DNA of 64,000 nucleotides from Streptomyces endocoffeicus (GCF_016741935.1 NZ_JAERRG010000012.1:1-64000); one strand, 5' to 3'; shown: positions 43,828 through 52,717, numbered from the stretch's first letter. A program made the numbers and translations. The notes: generated by a model from the letters alone, not told the origin.

Positions 43828-44178
43828 TCAGCCGTACCCGAGCGCGTGCAGCCGCGCGTCGTCGATCCCGAAGTGGTGCGCGATCTCGTGGACCACGGTC
43901 ACCTCGGTCTCCTGGACGACGTCCTCCCGCGTCTCGCTCAGCCGCAGCGTCGGCCCCCGGTAGACGGTGATCCGGTCCGGCAGGACGCCCGCGTACCACT
44001 CACCCCGGTCGGTGAGCGGCGTCCCCTCGTAGAGCCCGAGCAGCTCGGGACCGTCCGTCGGTGGCTCGTCCTCCACGAACACGGCGACGTTGTCCATGAG
44101 CCGTGTCAGCTCCGGCGGAATCCGGTCCAGCGCCTCGGCGACCAGTTCCTCGAACTCCTCGCGCGTCATCTCCAGCAC
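43828..44178 (-). CDS. metallopeptidase family protein (zincin)
   Basis: A 116-residue protein with the conserved 'MTREEFEELVAEALDRIPPE' start region, 'LLGLYEGTPLT', and a C-terminal HExxH zinc motif (VVHEIAHHFGIDD) near residue 100. It is the small bacterial zincin family (PF06262), whose substrate is unknown. GTG at 44178 is chosen from the usual N-terminus; ATG at 44169 is equally possible. The open frame continues far upstream but only in antisense to the next gene. It is divergent from the metallophosphoesterase gene, with about 190 bp between the starts. Confidence 0.85.
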   Translation of the reverse strand: MLEMTREEFEELVAEALDRIPPELTRLMDNVAVFVEDEPPTDGPELLGLYEGTPLTDRGEWYAGVLPDRITVYRGPTLRLSETREDVVQETEVTVVHEIAHHFGIDDARLHALGYG

Positions 44179-44367
44179 GAGGCCATTGTCGGGCAGCCGG
44201 GCCCGGAAAGGAGCCGTCGGCGCCGAGGTATCCGCGCCGGACGTCTCCGGCCGCCCGGCGCGACCGCCACCCGGCGCGACCGCCGCCCGGCACAACCGCC
44301 ACCCGGCCCCGGCCCACCCCCGCGCCGCCCAGGCATACGCCCCCGCGCGGCCGGGCATACGGGACCA

Positions 44368-45981
44368 ATGGCCCGCGAACCGCTCCGGCTGCTCCGTGCC
44401 ACCGCTCAGCGCGCGGGCACCGCGGCCGTCTCCCCCCTTCGCCGCTTCCACCGCCCTTCCCGCCGCCCCTCCCTTCTCGCCTTCCGCCGCCCCTCGCAGA
44501 CCCCCTCCCCCGCCGCTTCCTTCAACCCCACGGCGCTCGATCCCACCGCGCGCCCCCGCCCCCTCGTCCGTGCCACCGGACTGGCCGCCGTGACCGTCCT
44601 CGGCGCCTGGGTCGGGCTGCTGGTGGTCGGCAGCGTCCACATCTCCGTGGGCCCGATGGACACGCGGATGGCGCTGCGACCGTCCCTCACCGGCGGCACC
44701 AAGATCAACGTGGCCCCGCTGGGCGCGCTCGAGCTGAACAGCCACCACGCCCCGCTCCGCCTGGACGTGGACGTGGACCGGCTCGACCCCATACGGTCCC
44801 AGGCCCTCGTCGACCACCCCGAGCGGCTCTCCGGGCTCCAGGACGAGGTCGCGAGCGATGTCACCCGCGGCACCCTCGGCCTCGCGGTCCGCTCCTGCGT
44901 CGCCGTGGTCTTCGGCGCCACCGCGCTGGGCCTGGCGGTCTACCGCCGCCCCCGCCGGGCGCTGGCCGCCGGAGGGCTGGCGCTCACGCTGCTGACCGCC
45001 TCCGGTGGTGCCGTCTACGCCACGTGGAACCCGAATTCCGTACTGGAGCCGCGCTACTCCGGGCTGCTCTCCAGCGCCCCCTCGGTGGTGGGCAACGCGC
45101 GCAGCATCGTGACCGACTTCGACGTCTATCAGCGGGAGTTGGCCCGACTGGTGACCAATGTCACCCAGCTCTACGAGGTGACCTCGACGCTCCCCGCGTA
45201 CCAGCCCGATCCGACCACCATGCGGGTGCTGCACATCTCGGACGTCCATCTCAATCCGGCCGCGTGGCACATCGTGCAGTCGCTGGTGCGGCAGTACAAG
45301 ATCAGCGTGATCATCGACACGGGCGACACGATGGACCACGGCACCTCCGCCGAGAACGGCTTCCTCGACCCCGTCTCCGACCTCGGCGCCCCCTATGTCT
45401 GGGTACGCGGCAACCACGACTCGGCGTCGACCCAGCGCTACCTGGCCAAGCGCAAGGGGGCGCATGTCGTGGACAACGGCGATGTGATCAACGTCGCCGG
45501 GCTGCGGATCGCGGGTATCGGCGATCCGCAGTTCACCCCCGACCGCTCCGCCGCGGCCGCCGGTGACGCGGCCGAGCACAGCGCCGGACGGCAACTCGCC
45601 GAGGCGATCCGGGACCGCAAGGCCGCCGGCGCCCCGGTCGACATCGCCCTCGCCCACAACCCGATCGCCGCCCGCGAGACCGACGGCACCGTTCCGCTCG
45701 CCCTCACCGGCCATGTCCATCACCGCCGTACGGAGGTGCTCCCCGGCGGCACCCGGCTGATGACCGAGGGGTCGACGGGCGGCAGCGGGCTGCGGGCGGT
45801 GGACGACGGCACACCGGACACGGTGCAGGCGTCGGTCCTCTATCTGGACCGGGACACGCGACGGCTCCAGGCGTGGGACGAGATCGATCTGGGCGGTCTG
45901 GGCCTGGCGAAGGCCGAGGTCAGCCGTCATCTGCCGGCCGAGAACCGCCCGGGCGCGACACCGACACCCACCACTCCGTAA
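44368..45981 (+). CDS. membrane metallophosphoesterase
   Basis: A 537-residue protein. A basic, Pro/Arg-rich N-terminus precedes membrane helices at about 75-95 and 175-215. An extracytoplasmic calcineurin-like phosphoesterase domain follows at about 285-480. Metal-binding motifs are all present: 'HISDVHLNP' (about 290), 'DTGDTMDHG' (about 318), 'GNHDS' (about 347) and 'TGHVHHRR' (about 447). It probably hydrolyses phosphodiesters or phosphomonoesters at the cell surface; the substrate is unknown. ATG at 44368 gives a clean start although AGGAG-like sequence is weak. Confidence 0.82.
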   Translation: MAREPLRLLRATAQRAGTAAVSPLRRFHRPSRRPSLLAFRRPSQTPSPAASFNPTALDPTARPRPLVRATGLAAVTVLGAWVGLLVVGSVHISVGPMDTRMALRPSLTGGTKINVAPLGALELNSHHAPLRLDVDVDRLDPIRSQALVDHPERLSGLQDEVASDVTRGTLGLAVRSCVAVVFGATALGLAVYRRPRRALAAGGLALTLLTASGGAVYATWNPNSVLEPRYSGLLSSAPSVVGNARSIVTDFDVYQRELARLVTNVTQLYEVTSTLPAYQPDPTTMRVLHISDVHLNPAAWHIVQSLVRQYKISVIIDTGDTMDHGTSAENGFLDPVSDLGAPYVWVRGNHDSASTQRYLAKRKGAHVVDNGDVINVAGLRIAGIGDPQFTPDRSAAAAGDAAEHSAGRQLAEAIRDRKAAGAPVDIALAHNPIAARETDGTVPLALTGHVHHRRTEVLPGGTRLMTEGSTGGSGLRAVDDGTPDTVQASVLYLDRDTRRLQAWDEIDLGGLGLAKAEVSRHLPAENRPGATPTPTTP

Positions 45982-45987
45982 ACCGTT

Positions 45988-46017
45988 TTGGCGAACCTCA
46001 CCGGCATCCCATATGCT
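45988..46017 (+). promoter_or_regulatory. promoter for tRNA-Glu
   Basis: TTGGCG and TATGCT separated by 18 bases lie 45 bp upstream of the tRNA. This is close to the Streptomyces housekeeping promoter consensus. Confidence 0.55.
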
Positions 46018-46062
46018 TCTCGCGTCCCCGAAAGCGCCGCGAGGCGCCCAGGTGGGCCATCG

Positions 46063-46135
46063 GCCCTCATCGTCTAGTGGCCCAGGACGCCGCCCTTTCA
46101 AGGCGGTAGCACGGGTTCGAATCCCGTTGGGGGCA
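46063..46135 (+). tRNA. tRNA-Glu (anticodon UUC)
   Basis: Acceptor stem GCCCTCA/TGGGGGC (one T-G pair), the CTTTCAA anticodon loop with TTC, and the GGGTTCGAATCCC T-arm. CCA is encoded directly after position 46135. Confidence 0.97.
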
Positions 46136-46298
46136 CCACCTTCTTTGAGTCACCGCAGGTCGGAACGTACCTGCTGGGGACTTTTTTCCTGCGCGCCGCA
46201 TGGCGGCCCCGCGGCTCCTGCGGCTCCCGGAATGTCTCCCTCCCCGAAGCGGTTGTACGTACGCGTACGCGACAGCACCGGACCTCGAGGGAGCGCAG

Positions 46299-47120
46299 AT
46301 GACCGTCCAGGACATCGACCGGGTGAGCTTCGCCAAGGAGTGGGAGCGCTGGCACCGCGCCCATGAGCAGGCGCTCGCCGACCCCCACGGATTTCTCGCG
46401 ATCACCAGCCTGCGCTGGCTGAGCCCGGAGCCGACCCGCTTCGAGGACGCCCCCGGGGCCTGGTCCAGCGGCCCGGAGGGCGTGCTGGTCGAGCTCGCCG
46501 ACGGCGAGGAGCTGACGATCGACGGCACGGCGGTGCACGGGCGGTACGCCTTCGGGGCGATCGCCGAGCGGGCCAGTGTGTACGCGGGGTACGGCGACGC
46601 GGTGATCGAGATCGCCAAGCGCGGCGGCCACGACATCGTCCGCCCCCGCCACCCCGGCAACCCCCTCCGCACCGACTTCGCCCACACACCCGCCTACGCC
46701 CCCGACCCCCGCTGGGTCCGCACCGGCCGCTACCTCCCCTTCGACGAGCCACGCGCGATCACCGTGGGCGCCGTGGCGGAGGGGCTGGAGCACGTCTACG
46801 ACGCGCCTGGACAGGTCGAGTTCGAGCTGGCCGGCGAGACGTTCCGGCTCACCGCCTTCAACGGCAAGCGGCCCGGCAGCCTGATGGTGCTCCTCACCGA
46901 CGCGACCTCCGGCGTGACCACGTACGCCGCGAACCGCTCCCTCCAGATCGACGCCCCCGACGAGGCCGGCCGCGTCACCCTCGACTTCAACCGCGCCACC
47001 AACCTCCCCTGCGCCTACACCGACCTCGCGACCTGCCCCCTGCCGCCCACCGAGAACCGACTGCCGGTCGCGATCGAGGCGGGCGAGAAGATCCCCCTGG
47101 AGCGCGGCGACCGCCCCTGA
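46299..47120 (+). CDS. DUF1684-family protein
   Basis: A 273-residue cytoplasmic protein with the DUF1684 core: 'EWERWHRAHEQALADPHGFLAI' at the N-terminus (shown in part), 'DFNRATNLPCAYT' and 'CPLPPTENRLPVAIEAGEK' at the C-terminus. The conserved 'FNxAxNPPCAYT' type motif is the family hallmark. The function is unknown. ATG at 46299 has GAGGGAG upstream. It sits between tRNA-Glu and the tRNA-Asp/Phe pair. Confidence 0.85.
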   Translation: MTVQDIDRVSFAKEWERWHRAHEQALADPHGFLAITSLRWLSPEPTRFEDAPGAWSSGPEGVLVELADGEELTIDGTAVHGRYAFGAIAERASVYAGYGDAVIEIAKRGGHDIVRPRHPGNPLRTDFAHTPAYAPDPRWVRTGRYLPFDEPRAITVGAVAEGLEHVYDAPGQVEFELAGETFRLTAFNGKRPGSLMVLLTDATSGVTTYAANRSLQIDAPDEAGRVTLDFNRATNLPCAYTDLATCPLPPTENRLPVAIEAGEKIPLERGDRP

Positions 47121-47342
47121 CCCGGGCCGGGACGAGTCGAGATCGGCTGAGCCCGACCGGGCCGGCCCGCCCGGTGAGCGGTCAGAACGCGGCCGGAGTT
47201 CTGATACGCTGATCCAGCGACAACGACGCGGCGGAGAGAAATCAAGGCCCCGGTTCGAAGATCGCAAGGAGTGCGAATCCACGACGGGAAATCCCGTTGG
47301 GAGCGCACCCCACATGTGCGAGACTCGTGCTCGTACACGCAA

Positions 47343-47417
47343 GGTCCTGTGGAGCAGTTTGGAGTGCTCGCCACCCTGTCAAGGTGGAGGCCGCGGGTTC
47401 AAATCCCGTCAGGACCG
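47343..47417 (+). tRNA. tRNA-Asp (anticodon GUC), copy 1
   Basis: GGTCCTG/CAGGACC acceptor stem, discriminator G, the CTGTCAA loop with anticodon GTC, and the GGGTTCAAATCCC T-arm. It is identical to the copy at 57974-58048. CCA is not encoded. Confidence 0.97.
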
Positions 47418-47421
47418 CTGC

Positions 47422-47495
47422 GGCTGGGTAGCTCAGTTGGTACGAGCGTCCGCCTGAAAAGCGGAAGGTCGCCGGTTCGACCCCGGCCCCAGCCA
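47422..47495 (+). tRNA. tRNA-Phe (anticodon GAA)
   Basis: GGCTGGG/CCCAGCC acceptor stem, the CTGAAAA loop with anticodon GAA, and the CGGTTCGACCCCG T-arm. It starts 5 bp after tRNA-Asp, so the two are cotranscribed. Confidence 0.97.
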
Positions 47496-47515
47496 CCGCA
47501 GCCCTCACCAGGGCA

Positions 47516-47550
47516 AAGCCCCCTCCCGGTCCGTCCGGAGGGGGCTTCCT
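47516..47550 (+). terminator. terminator of the tRNA-Asp/Phe operon
   Basis: AAGCCCCCTCC and its exact complement, then CCTTATT, 20 bp after tRNA-Phe. Confidence 0.8.
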
Positions 47551-47611
47551 TATTGCCCGTGACGCCCACGGGGGTGCCCTTGTCCCGCATGAAACGATCA
47601 GACGTTAACGA

Positions 47612-48196
47612 TCAGACGTTGGCGCAGATCGCGAAGACGCTGATGCCCACGTTGTCGGTGGAGGTCTGGCGGCCCAGCCCGATCCAGCCCCGTGCGTCAT
47701 CGGTGGGGAAGCTGCCGACGAGGATGGCGGTGTTGCCCCGGGCCTCGGCACCGCCGCCGATGACCTTCTTCCCCTTCGGGCAGTACACCGTGCGCCGCTG
47801 GAAGTTCGGGACGTTCTCATTGGGCAGGGTGACCACCTCGTAGCCGGGCACGCCCTCGTCGGAGCGGGGGGCTCCGTGGGAAACGGCCGCCTCTGAGCTC
47901 TGGGGACCGGTCGGCTCGTCGCTCTGGGAGGCCGTCGCCTCGGAGCTGACGGAACCGGTCGACTCGGAGCTGATGGAACCGGTCGACTCGTCACCTTGGG
48001 ACATGGTCCCCTCGGAGCTCTGGGTCATGGTCGTCTCGGAGCCGTGGGAACCGGTCCCCTCGGAGCCTTGGGGCATGGTCGCCTCGGCGCTGTAAGAGCC
48101 GGTCGTGTGGTCGTCGCCGTCCTGTGTCGCCGACGCGACGCCTGGCGTCAGCGCCATGGTCAATGCCGCGGCAGCGATGACGAGCCTTCCACGCAT
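47612..48196 (-). CDS. secreted protein with Ser/Glu-rich repeats
   Basis: A 194-residue protein. The signal peptide 'RGRLVIAAAALTMALTPGVA' is followed by a low-complexity Ser/Thr/Glu region of about 80 residues with repeated 'SSEST' and 'QGDES' blocks. A compact C-terminal domain follows ('TVYCPKGKKVIGGGAEARGN', 'GWIGLGRQTSTDNVGISVF') with two cysteines. That domain resembles secreted Streptomyces proteins carrying a 'CP.GK.V.GGG' motif. ATG at 48196 has GAAGGGAAG upstream. It is probably wall-associated with a flexible stalk. Confidence 0.68.
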   Translation of the reverse strand: MRGRLVIAAAALTMALTPGVASATQDGDDHTTGSYSAEATMPQGSEGTGSHGSETTMTQSSEGTMSQGDESTGSISSESTGSVSSEATASQSDEPTGPQSSEAAVSHGAPRSDEGVPGYEVVTLPNENVPNFQRRTVYCPKGKKVIGGGAEARGNTAILVGSFPTDDARGWIGLGRQTSTDNVGISVFAICANV

Positions 48197-48481
48197 GTGT
48201 GTCTTCCCTTCGTCACGGGCCCCTGGACGGGACCGACACCGTGAAGGCGTGACCAGGCGAGACGGAGAGTAAGGCATGAAAGTATGCATATCCCACGAAC
48301 GTGGGACGTGTGAGAGGCGTACGGGTGCAGCCCTCCTGAACGGCCGAAGGCCGCCGGTTCACGTCCTGTCCCGGTGAGCGGAACGCCGCGATTCCCGCCA
48401 TGAGAACCAGCTGCGAACAATCCCCCAACACACCCGAGCCGCAGGTCGTGATCCCATTCGAAGCGGCATTGGAGAGCCGAC

Positions 48482-49858
48482 ATGGCAGACGTGAAGGGCA
48501 CCCCGAGCGAAGTACGCAAGGCAGCGATCGCAAGTTTGTTCGGTAGCGCATTGGAGTGGTACGACTTCTTCCTCTACGGCACGGCCGCCGCGCTCGTTTT
48601 CAACTCCCTCTTCTTCCCGACCTTCGATCCGCTGGTGGGGACGATCGCCGCCTTCGGCACCAACGCGGTGGGGTTCCTCGCCCGGCCGCTCGGCGGCATC
48701 ATCTTCGGGCACTTCGGTGACCGGATCGGCCGTAAGTCGATGCTGGTGACCACCCTGGTGATCATGGGTGTCGCCACCTGTCTGATCGGTCTGCTGCCCA
48801 CCTACGCCACCATCGGGGTCTGGGCGCCGGTGCTGCTGATAGTGCTGCGGATCGTGCAGGGCATCGCCGTCGGCGGTGAGTGGGGCGGCGGGGTGCTGAT
48901 CGTCAGCGAACACGCGCCGAGCCACCGCCGCGGCTTCTACTCGGCCTGGAGCCAGACCGGTGTCGGGCTCGGGTTCGTCCTCTCCGCGTCCGCCTACGCG
49001 CTGACCCAGTCGGTGACCACCAAGGAGTCCTTCCTCGCCTGGGGATGGCGTATTCCGTTCGTGGTCGGCATCCTGCTCACCGCCGTCGGACTCCTGATCC
49101 GGCTCCGGATCATGGAGACGCCCGCGTTCCGGGAGAAGGAGTCGGAGCCGAAGAAGTCCACCCCGCCGCTCCTCGACGTCATCCGCACCCACCCCAAGTC
49201 GATACTGATCGCCTTCGGGGCCCGGGTCGCCGAAACCGGTGCGAGTTATCTCTTCCTCACCTTCAGCCTCTCCTACGCGGCCGAGGTCGGGGTGGGCAAG
49301 GGGGTGGTGCTGGCCGCGCTCGTGGTGGGAATGCTGTTCGAGTCGTTCGCCATGCCGATGTTCGGGGCGCTCTCCGACCGCGTCGGACGCCGACCGGTGT
49401 ACATCGGGGGCGCGATCGCGGTGATCGTCTGGGCCTTTCCGTTCTTCGCGATGTTCGACTCGCGCAATCCGGTGCTGGTCTTCGTGGCGATCTTCGTGGC
49501 GCTCGTGATCGGCCATGGGTCGATGATCGGCACCCAGCCGGCGTTCTTCACGGAACTCTTCGCCAGCCGGGTGGCCTACAGCGGGCTCGCCCTGGGGCAT
49601 GAGCTCGCTTCGATGATCGTCGGCGGGTTCTCCCCCATCGTCGCCACCGCGCTGCTCGCGTGGGCGGGCGCGTCCTGGCCGATCGCGCTGTTCATGATCG
49701 GCATGGGCGCGGTCACGGTCTTCGCCGTGGCGGCCGCTCCCGAGACCAACCCTGCCGTTCTCAAGGGCCGCAAGGCTCCGGAGGAACCGGAGGAGTCGGA
49801 GGAGTCGGAAGAGGCCGAGGAAGCCGAGGAAGCCGAGGTGAAGTCCCGGGCCGTCTGA
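48482..49858 (+). CDS. MFS transporter, metabolite:H+ symporter (MHS) type
   Basis: A 458-residue protein with 12 membrane segments. The N-terminus 'IASLFGSALEWYDFFLYGTA' and loop 'GHFGDRIGRKSMLVTTLV' are typical of the MHS subfamily (ProP, ShiA, KgtP-like), which takes up organic acids, osmolytes or shikimate with protons. A Glu-rich C-terminal tail of about 25 residues is unusual and probably cytoplasmic. The start ATG at 48482 has GGAGAG seven bases upstream. A strong terminator follows. The substrate cannot be assigned. Confidence 0.87.
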   Translation: MADVKGTPSEVRKAAIASLFGSALEWYDFFLYGTAAALVFNSLFFPTFDPLVGTIAAFGTNAVGFLARPLGGIIFGHFGDRIGRKSMLVTTLVIMGVATCLIGLLPTYATIGVWAPVLLIVLRIVQGIAVGGEWGGGVLIVSEHAPSHRRGFYSAWSQTGVGLGFVLSASAYALTQSVTTKESFLAWGWRIPFVVGILLTAVGLLIRLRIMETPAFREKESEPKKSTPPLLDVIRTHPKSILIAFGARVAETGASYLFLTFSLSYAAEVGVGKGVVLAALVVGMLFESFAMPMFGALSDRVGRRPVYIGGAIAVIVWAFPFFAMFDSRNPVLVFVAIFVALVIGHGSMIGTQPAFFTELFASRVAYSGLALGHELASMIVGGFSPIVATALLAWAGASWPIALFMIGMGAVTVFAVAAAPETNPAVLKGRKAPEEPEESEESEEAEEAEEAEVKSRAV

Positions 49859-49884
49859 CGGGCCCGTCGGCCTCGTTCCCGTAT

Positions 49885-49915
49885 CGCTGCCTGGGTGTGC
49901 CGCACCCAGGCAGCG
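49885..49915. terminator. hairpin terminator
   Basis: CGCTGCCTGGGTG and its exact complement flank TGCCG, 26 bp after the MHS transporter stop. Confidence 0.75.
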
Positions 49916-50043
49916 TGCGTCCTGGTTGACCCCCGCTGACCTGCGCAGACTTGGCCGGGATTCGGGTCGAGACGCAGGTCGAGACACGGGTCGGATCTTG
50001 GGTCGAATCTTGGGTCGAGAGCGAGACGAGGAACGGAGCGCCC

Positions 50044-50802
50044 ATGCCTGGACGACTGCACGACAAGGTCGCCCTGATCACCGGAGCGACGGGAGGGATC
50101 GGCGCGGCGACCGCCGAACTCTTCGCACAGGAGGGAGCACGGCTGCTCCTCACCGATGTGGCCCCGGAGCCCCTGAAGGCTCTGGAGGAACGGATCGAGG
50201 AGCGCGGCGGCACCGAGGTGGCCTCGGCCGTGCTGGACGTCGCCTCGGCGGCGGCGTGGGGCGATGTGATCGCCACCGTAAGGGAGCGCTTCGGTCGTCT
50301 GGACGTACTGGTCAACATCGCCGGGATCCTGGACTGGCCGGGTATCGAGGGCACCGAGGAGGCATCCTGGGACCGCGTCATCGAGGTGAACCAGAAGGGC
50401 ACCTGGCTGGGGATGAAGGCGGCCATGCCGCTGTTGCGCGCGAGCGGCAGGGGGTCGGTGATCAACACATCCTCGGTGCTGGGGCTGGTGGGCAGCGGTG
50501 CGGCGGCCGCGTACCAGGCGTCGAAGGGCGCCGTCCGGCTGCTGTCGAAGACCGCGGCGGTCGAGTACGCGCGCGACAACGTACGGGTCAACTCGCTGCA
50601 CCCCGGGGTCATCGCCACTCCGATGATCCAGGACCTTCTGGACGAGCAGGGCGATCAGCAGCCGGACATCGTACGCACGCCGATGGCCCGCGCCGGCCGG
50701 GCGGACGAGATCGCACCGGCGATGCTCTTCCTCGCGAGCGACGAGTCGTCGTTCGTCACCGGCTCGGAGCTCGTGGTCGACGGCGGGCTCACCGCGCACT
50801 GA
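50044..50802 (+). CDS. SDR-family oxidoreductase
   Basis: A 252-residue classical short-chain dehydrogenase. It has the Rossmann motif 'TGATGGIG' at about residue 14, 'NIAGILD', and catalytic Ser (INTSS) with Tyr-x-x-x-Lys ('YQASK'). The 'HPGVIATPM' cofactor-binding loop and C-terminal 'LVVDGGLTAH' end are typical. The substrate is unknown. ATG at 50044 has GGAGCG upstream. Short GGGTCGA direct repeats lie between it and the preceding terminator. Confidence 0.88.
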   Translation: MPGRLHDKVALITGATGGIGAATAELFAQEGARLLLTDVAPEPLKALEERIEERGGTEVASAVLDVASAAAWGDVIATVRERFGRLDVLVNIAGILDWPGIEGTEEASWDRVIEVNQKGTWLGMKAAMPLLRASGRGSVINTSSVLGLVGSGAAAAYQASKGAVRLLSKTAAVEYARDNVRVNSLHPGVIATPMIQDLLDEQGDQQPDIVRTPMARAGRADEIAPAMLFLASDESSFVTGSELVVDGGLTAH

Positions 50803-50855
50803 CGACCGCGCGTCCCGTACGACGGAATTGTCCGTTCCCGCCGTACGCTGGGCGG

Positions 50856-51947
50856 ATGACGCGGCTGATCGTGGCGGGTGGAGGAGGCGGGGACGCCGTT
50901 GCCGCCGCGGTGCTCGACCGGGCCCTGTACGGGCACGGGACGGGCGATGATCGGGCGGTGGTCCTGACCTACGCCTGGGACCGGCTGCTCGTCGACCCCG
51001 TCCCCGGGCCCCGGGCAGCGGCCGACTTCACCGGTCTGCGGGCGCTGACGCCGAGCGTGTACGCCGTACCTGGGGACGCGAAGCCCGTGGCGCCCGCCGG
51101 GTCCACGCTGCCCCGGCTGGCCGCCGAACTGCCGCACACCTTCGCCCTGCTCGACCCCCACCACGGCGTGGAGGGCATGGTCCGGCAGCTGGAGGAGCTG
51201 ATCGAGCATCTGGCCCCGGCATCGATCGACCTGTTGGACGTGGGCGGTGACATCCTCGCGCACGGCGATGAGCCGACGCTGCGGAGCCCGCTCGGGGACG
51301 CGCTGTCGCTCGCCGCGTGTGCGCAGGTGAACGCGGAGATCCGGCTGCTGGTCGCCGGGCCCGGGCTGGACGGGGAGATTCCGGTGGAGGTGCTGCGCGA
51401 ACGGCTGGACCGGGTGGTCCACACGCTGACCGCCGACGATGTCGCGCCCATCGGGCCCGTCATGGAGTGGCATCCGTCGGAGGCCACTGGCATGCTCACG
51501 GCCGCGGCGCGGGGGGTGCGCGGGCTGTGCGAAGTACGGGACGCGGGGCTCACCATTCCCCTGACGGAGGACGGGGCCATGGTTCATGAGGCGGATCTCG
51601 ACACCGCGTTCCGCCGGAACCGGCTGGCCGGGGCCATCGCCGATACCACCGGCCTCGCCGAGGCCGAGCGGCACTGCCGGGAGATCTGCGGCTACTCGGA
51701 GATCGACTACGAGCGGGAGAAGGCCGCGCGATTCGGGGCGGCGCCCGAGGGTCCGTTCCGGCCCAGGGCCGTACTCGCCGGGGTCGCCCGCTTCGCGGAG
51801 GAGGCCCGCGCCCGTGGTGTCAGCCACACCACCTTCCGCCGTCTCACCGAGGTTCTCGGGCTCAGCGGTGTCCAACGCGCCGATCTGCGGGCCCTGCTGA
51901 TCGGGACTCAGCCCGAGCGGTACGACGCCCCGCTGTGGCGGCTGTGA
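50856..51947 (+). CDS. DUF1152-family protein
   Basis: A 363-residue protein. The N-terminus 'LIVAGGGGGDAVAAAVLDRA' is a nucleotide-binding-like Gly-rich loop, followed by 'DLLDVGGDILAHGDEPTLRS', the DUF1152 signature. These proteins are widespread in actinobacteria and archaea without known function. ATG at 50856 follows GGGCGG. It is 53 bp downstream of the SDR gene and could be cotranscribed. The tRNA-like gene begins 57 bp after its stop. Confidence 0.8.
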   Translation: MTRLIVAGGGGGDAVAAAVLDRALYGHGTGDDRAVVLTYAWDRLLVDPVPGPRAAADFTGLRALTPSVYAVPGDAKPVAPAGSTLPRLAAELPHTFALLDPHHGVEGMVRQLEELIEHLAPASIDLLDVGGDILAHGDEPTLRSPLGDALSLAACAQVNAEIRLLVAGPGLDGEIPVEVLRERLDRVVHTLTADDVAPIGPVMEWHPSEATGMLTAAARGVRGLCEVRDAGLTIPLTEDGAMVHEADLDTAFRRNRLAGAIADTTGLAEAERHCREICGYSEIDYEREKAARFGAAPEGPFRPRAVLAGVARFAEEARARGVSHTTFRRLTEVLGLSGVQRADLRALLIGTQPERYDAPLWRL

Positions 51948-51961
51948 TCCCCCGGATGGGG

Positions 51962-51967
51962 TATAGT
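51962..51967 (+). promoter_or_regulatory. -10 element of the tRNA-like gene
   Basis: TATAGT, an excellent -10 hexamer, lies 15 bp after the DUF1152 stop and about 38 bp before the tRNA-like gene. No good -35 is visible. A CCGCCC/GGGCGG hairpin sits between it and the gene. Confidence 0.5.
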
Positions 51968-52004
51968 TGATCTCGCAACGCCGCCCCGGAGGGCGGGAGT
52001 TGAT

Positions 52005-52073
52005 GCGTCGGTCGTCTAAGGAAAGATACTCGTCTCCAAACGAGGGATGTAGGTGCAAGGCCTGCTCGGCGCT
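52005..52073 (+). tRNA. unusual tRNA-like gene, identity uncertain (Gly-like acceptor, UCC/CCA loop)
   Basis: It folds as a nearly complete cloverleaf of 69 nt. The 7-bp acceptor is GCGTCGG/TCGGCGC with discriminator T. The D-arm GTCT/AGAT has loop AAGGAA, including G18-G19. The T-stem is GTAGG/CCTGC. The T-loop reads TGCAAGG, so the canonical GTTC becomes GTGC. The anticodon stem CTCGT/ACGAG closes a loop of only six bases (CTCCAA), or eight if the inner pair opens. G1-C72, C2-G71, G3-C70 and U73 are glycyl-tRNA identity elements, while the loop resembles tRNA-Trp minus one base. It has its own promoter and terminator. Confidence 0.6.
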
Positions 52074-52080
52074 CCTTAGG

Positions 52081-52116
52081 AAAGTCCCTCCCCTGATCGC
52101 GGGGGAGGGACTTTTT
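52081..52116 (+). terminator. Rho-independent terminator of the tRNA-like gene
   Basis: AAAGTCCCTCCCC pairs with GGGGAGGGACTTT, followed by further T residues, beginning eight bases after the tRNA-like structure. Confidence 0.85.
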
Positions 52117-52117
52117 C

Positions 52118-52717
52118 GTGTGTCCGGGTGCCGCCTGCGGCGGGCTGTTCCCCTCCCCGCCCCTTCCCGTTACCAGGGGGCTCCGCCCCCTGGACCCCGG
52201 GTCCGGGGCGGAGCCCCACCACGCCGCGGAGCCGCATACCGGATGCCGCGAGAAGGGGCGAAGCCCCCGTCCGGAGCCTGGGACGGCCCCCGGCCCGAGA
52301 CCTGGGGCGAAGCCCCGCCCAAGCCTGGGACGGCCCCCGGCCCGAGGCCTGAGGCCGAGCCCCGTCCAAGCCTGGGACGGCCCCCGATCCGAGACCAGGA
52401 GCCGAGCCCCGCCCAAGCCCGAGACGGCCCCCGGCCCGAGACCAGGAGCCGAGCCCCGCCACGCGGCGGAGCCGTATATCGATGCTGCCGGAAGGGGCGA
52501 AGCCCCGGTTTCGGGTCTGGGGCCACGCCCTCCTGGATGCGGGCGCCACCGGAGTCGGCGAAGCCCCGGTTGCGGGTCTGGGGCGGAGCCCGGACCGGGG
52601 GCCTGGGGCCGAGCCCCACCACGCGGCGGAGCCGCATATCGCCAGGTGTCGGGGAGGGGCGGGGAGGGGAGCAGCCCGCCGCAGGCGTCAAGACCCGCCG
52701 GACACCCCAGAACCCCC
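52118..52717. repeat. GC-rich array of 45-50 bp repeats and hairpins
   Basis: A 600-bp gene-free stretch. A unit of about 47 bp with AAGCCTGGGACGGCCCCCG at one end and CCGAGCCCCGCC at the other is repeated about four times at 52288-52465. GGGGCGAAGCCCC and GCGGAGCCGCATA blocks appear on both sides. Many copies are self-complementary. All six frames look open through composition, but no protein is indicated. Confidence 0.75.

Noticed and set aside
43828..46101. Long minus-strand frame extending the zincin to 757 residues
   Set aside because: Only the last 116 residues match the metallopeptidase family; the rest is antisense to the metallophosphoesterase.
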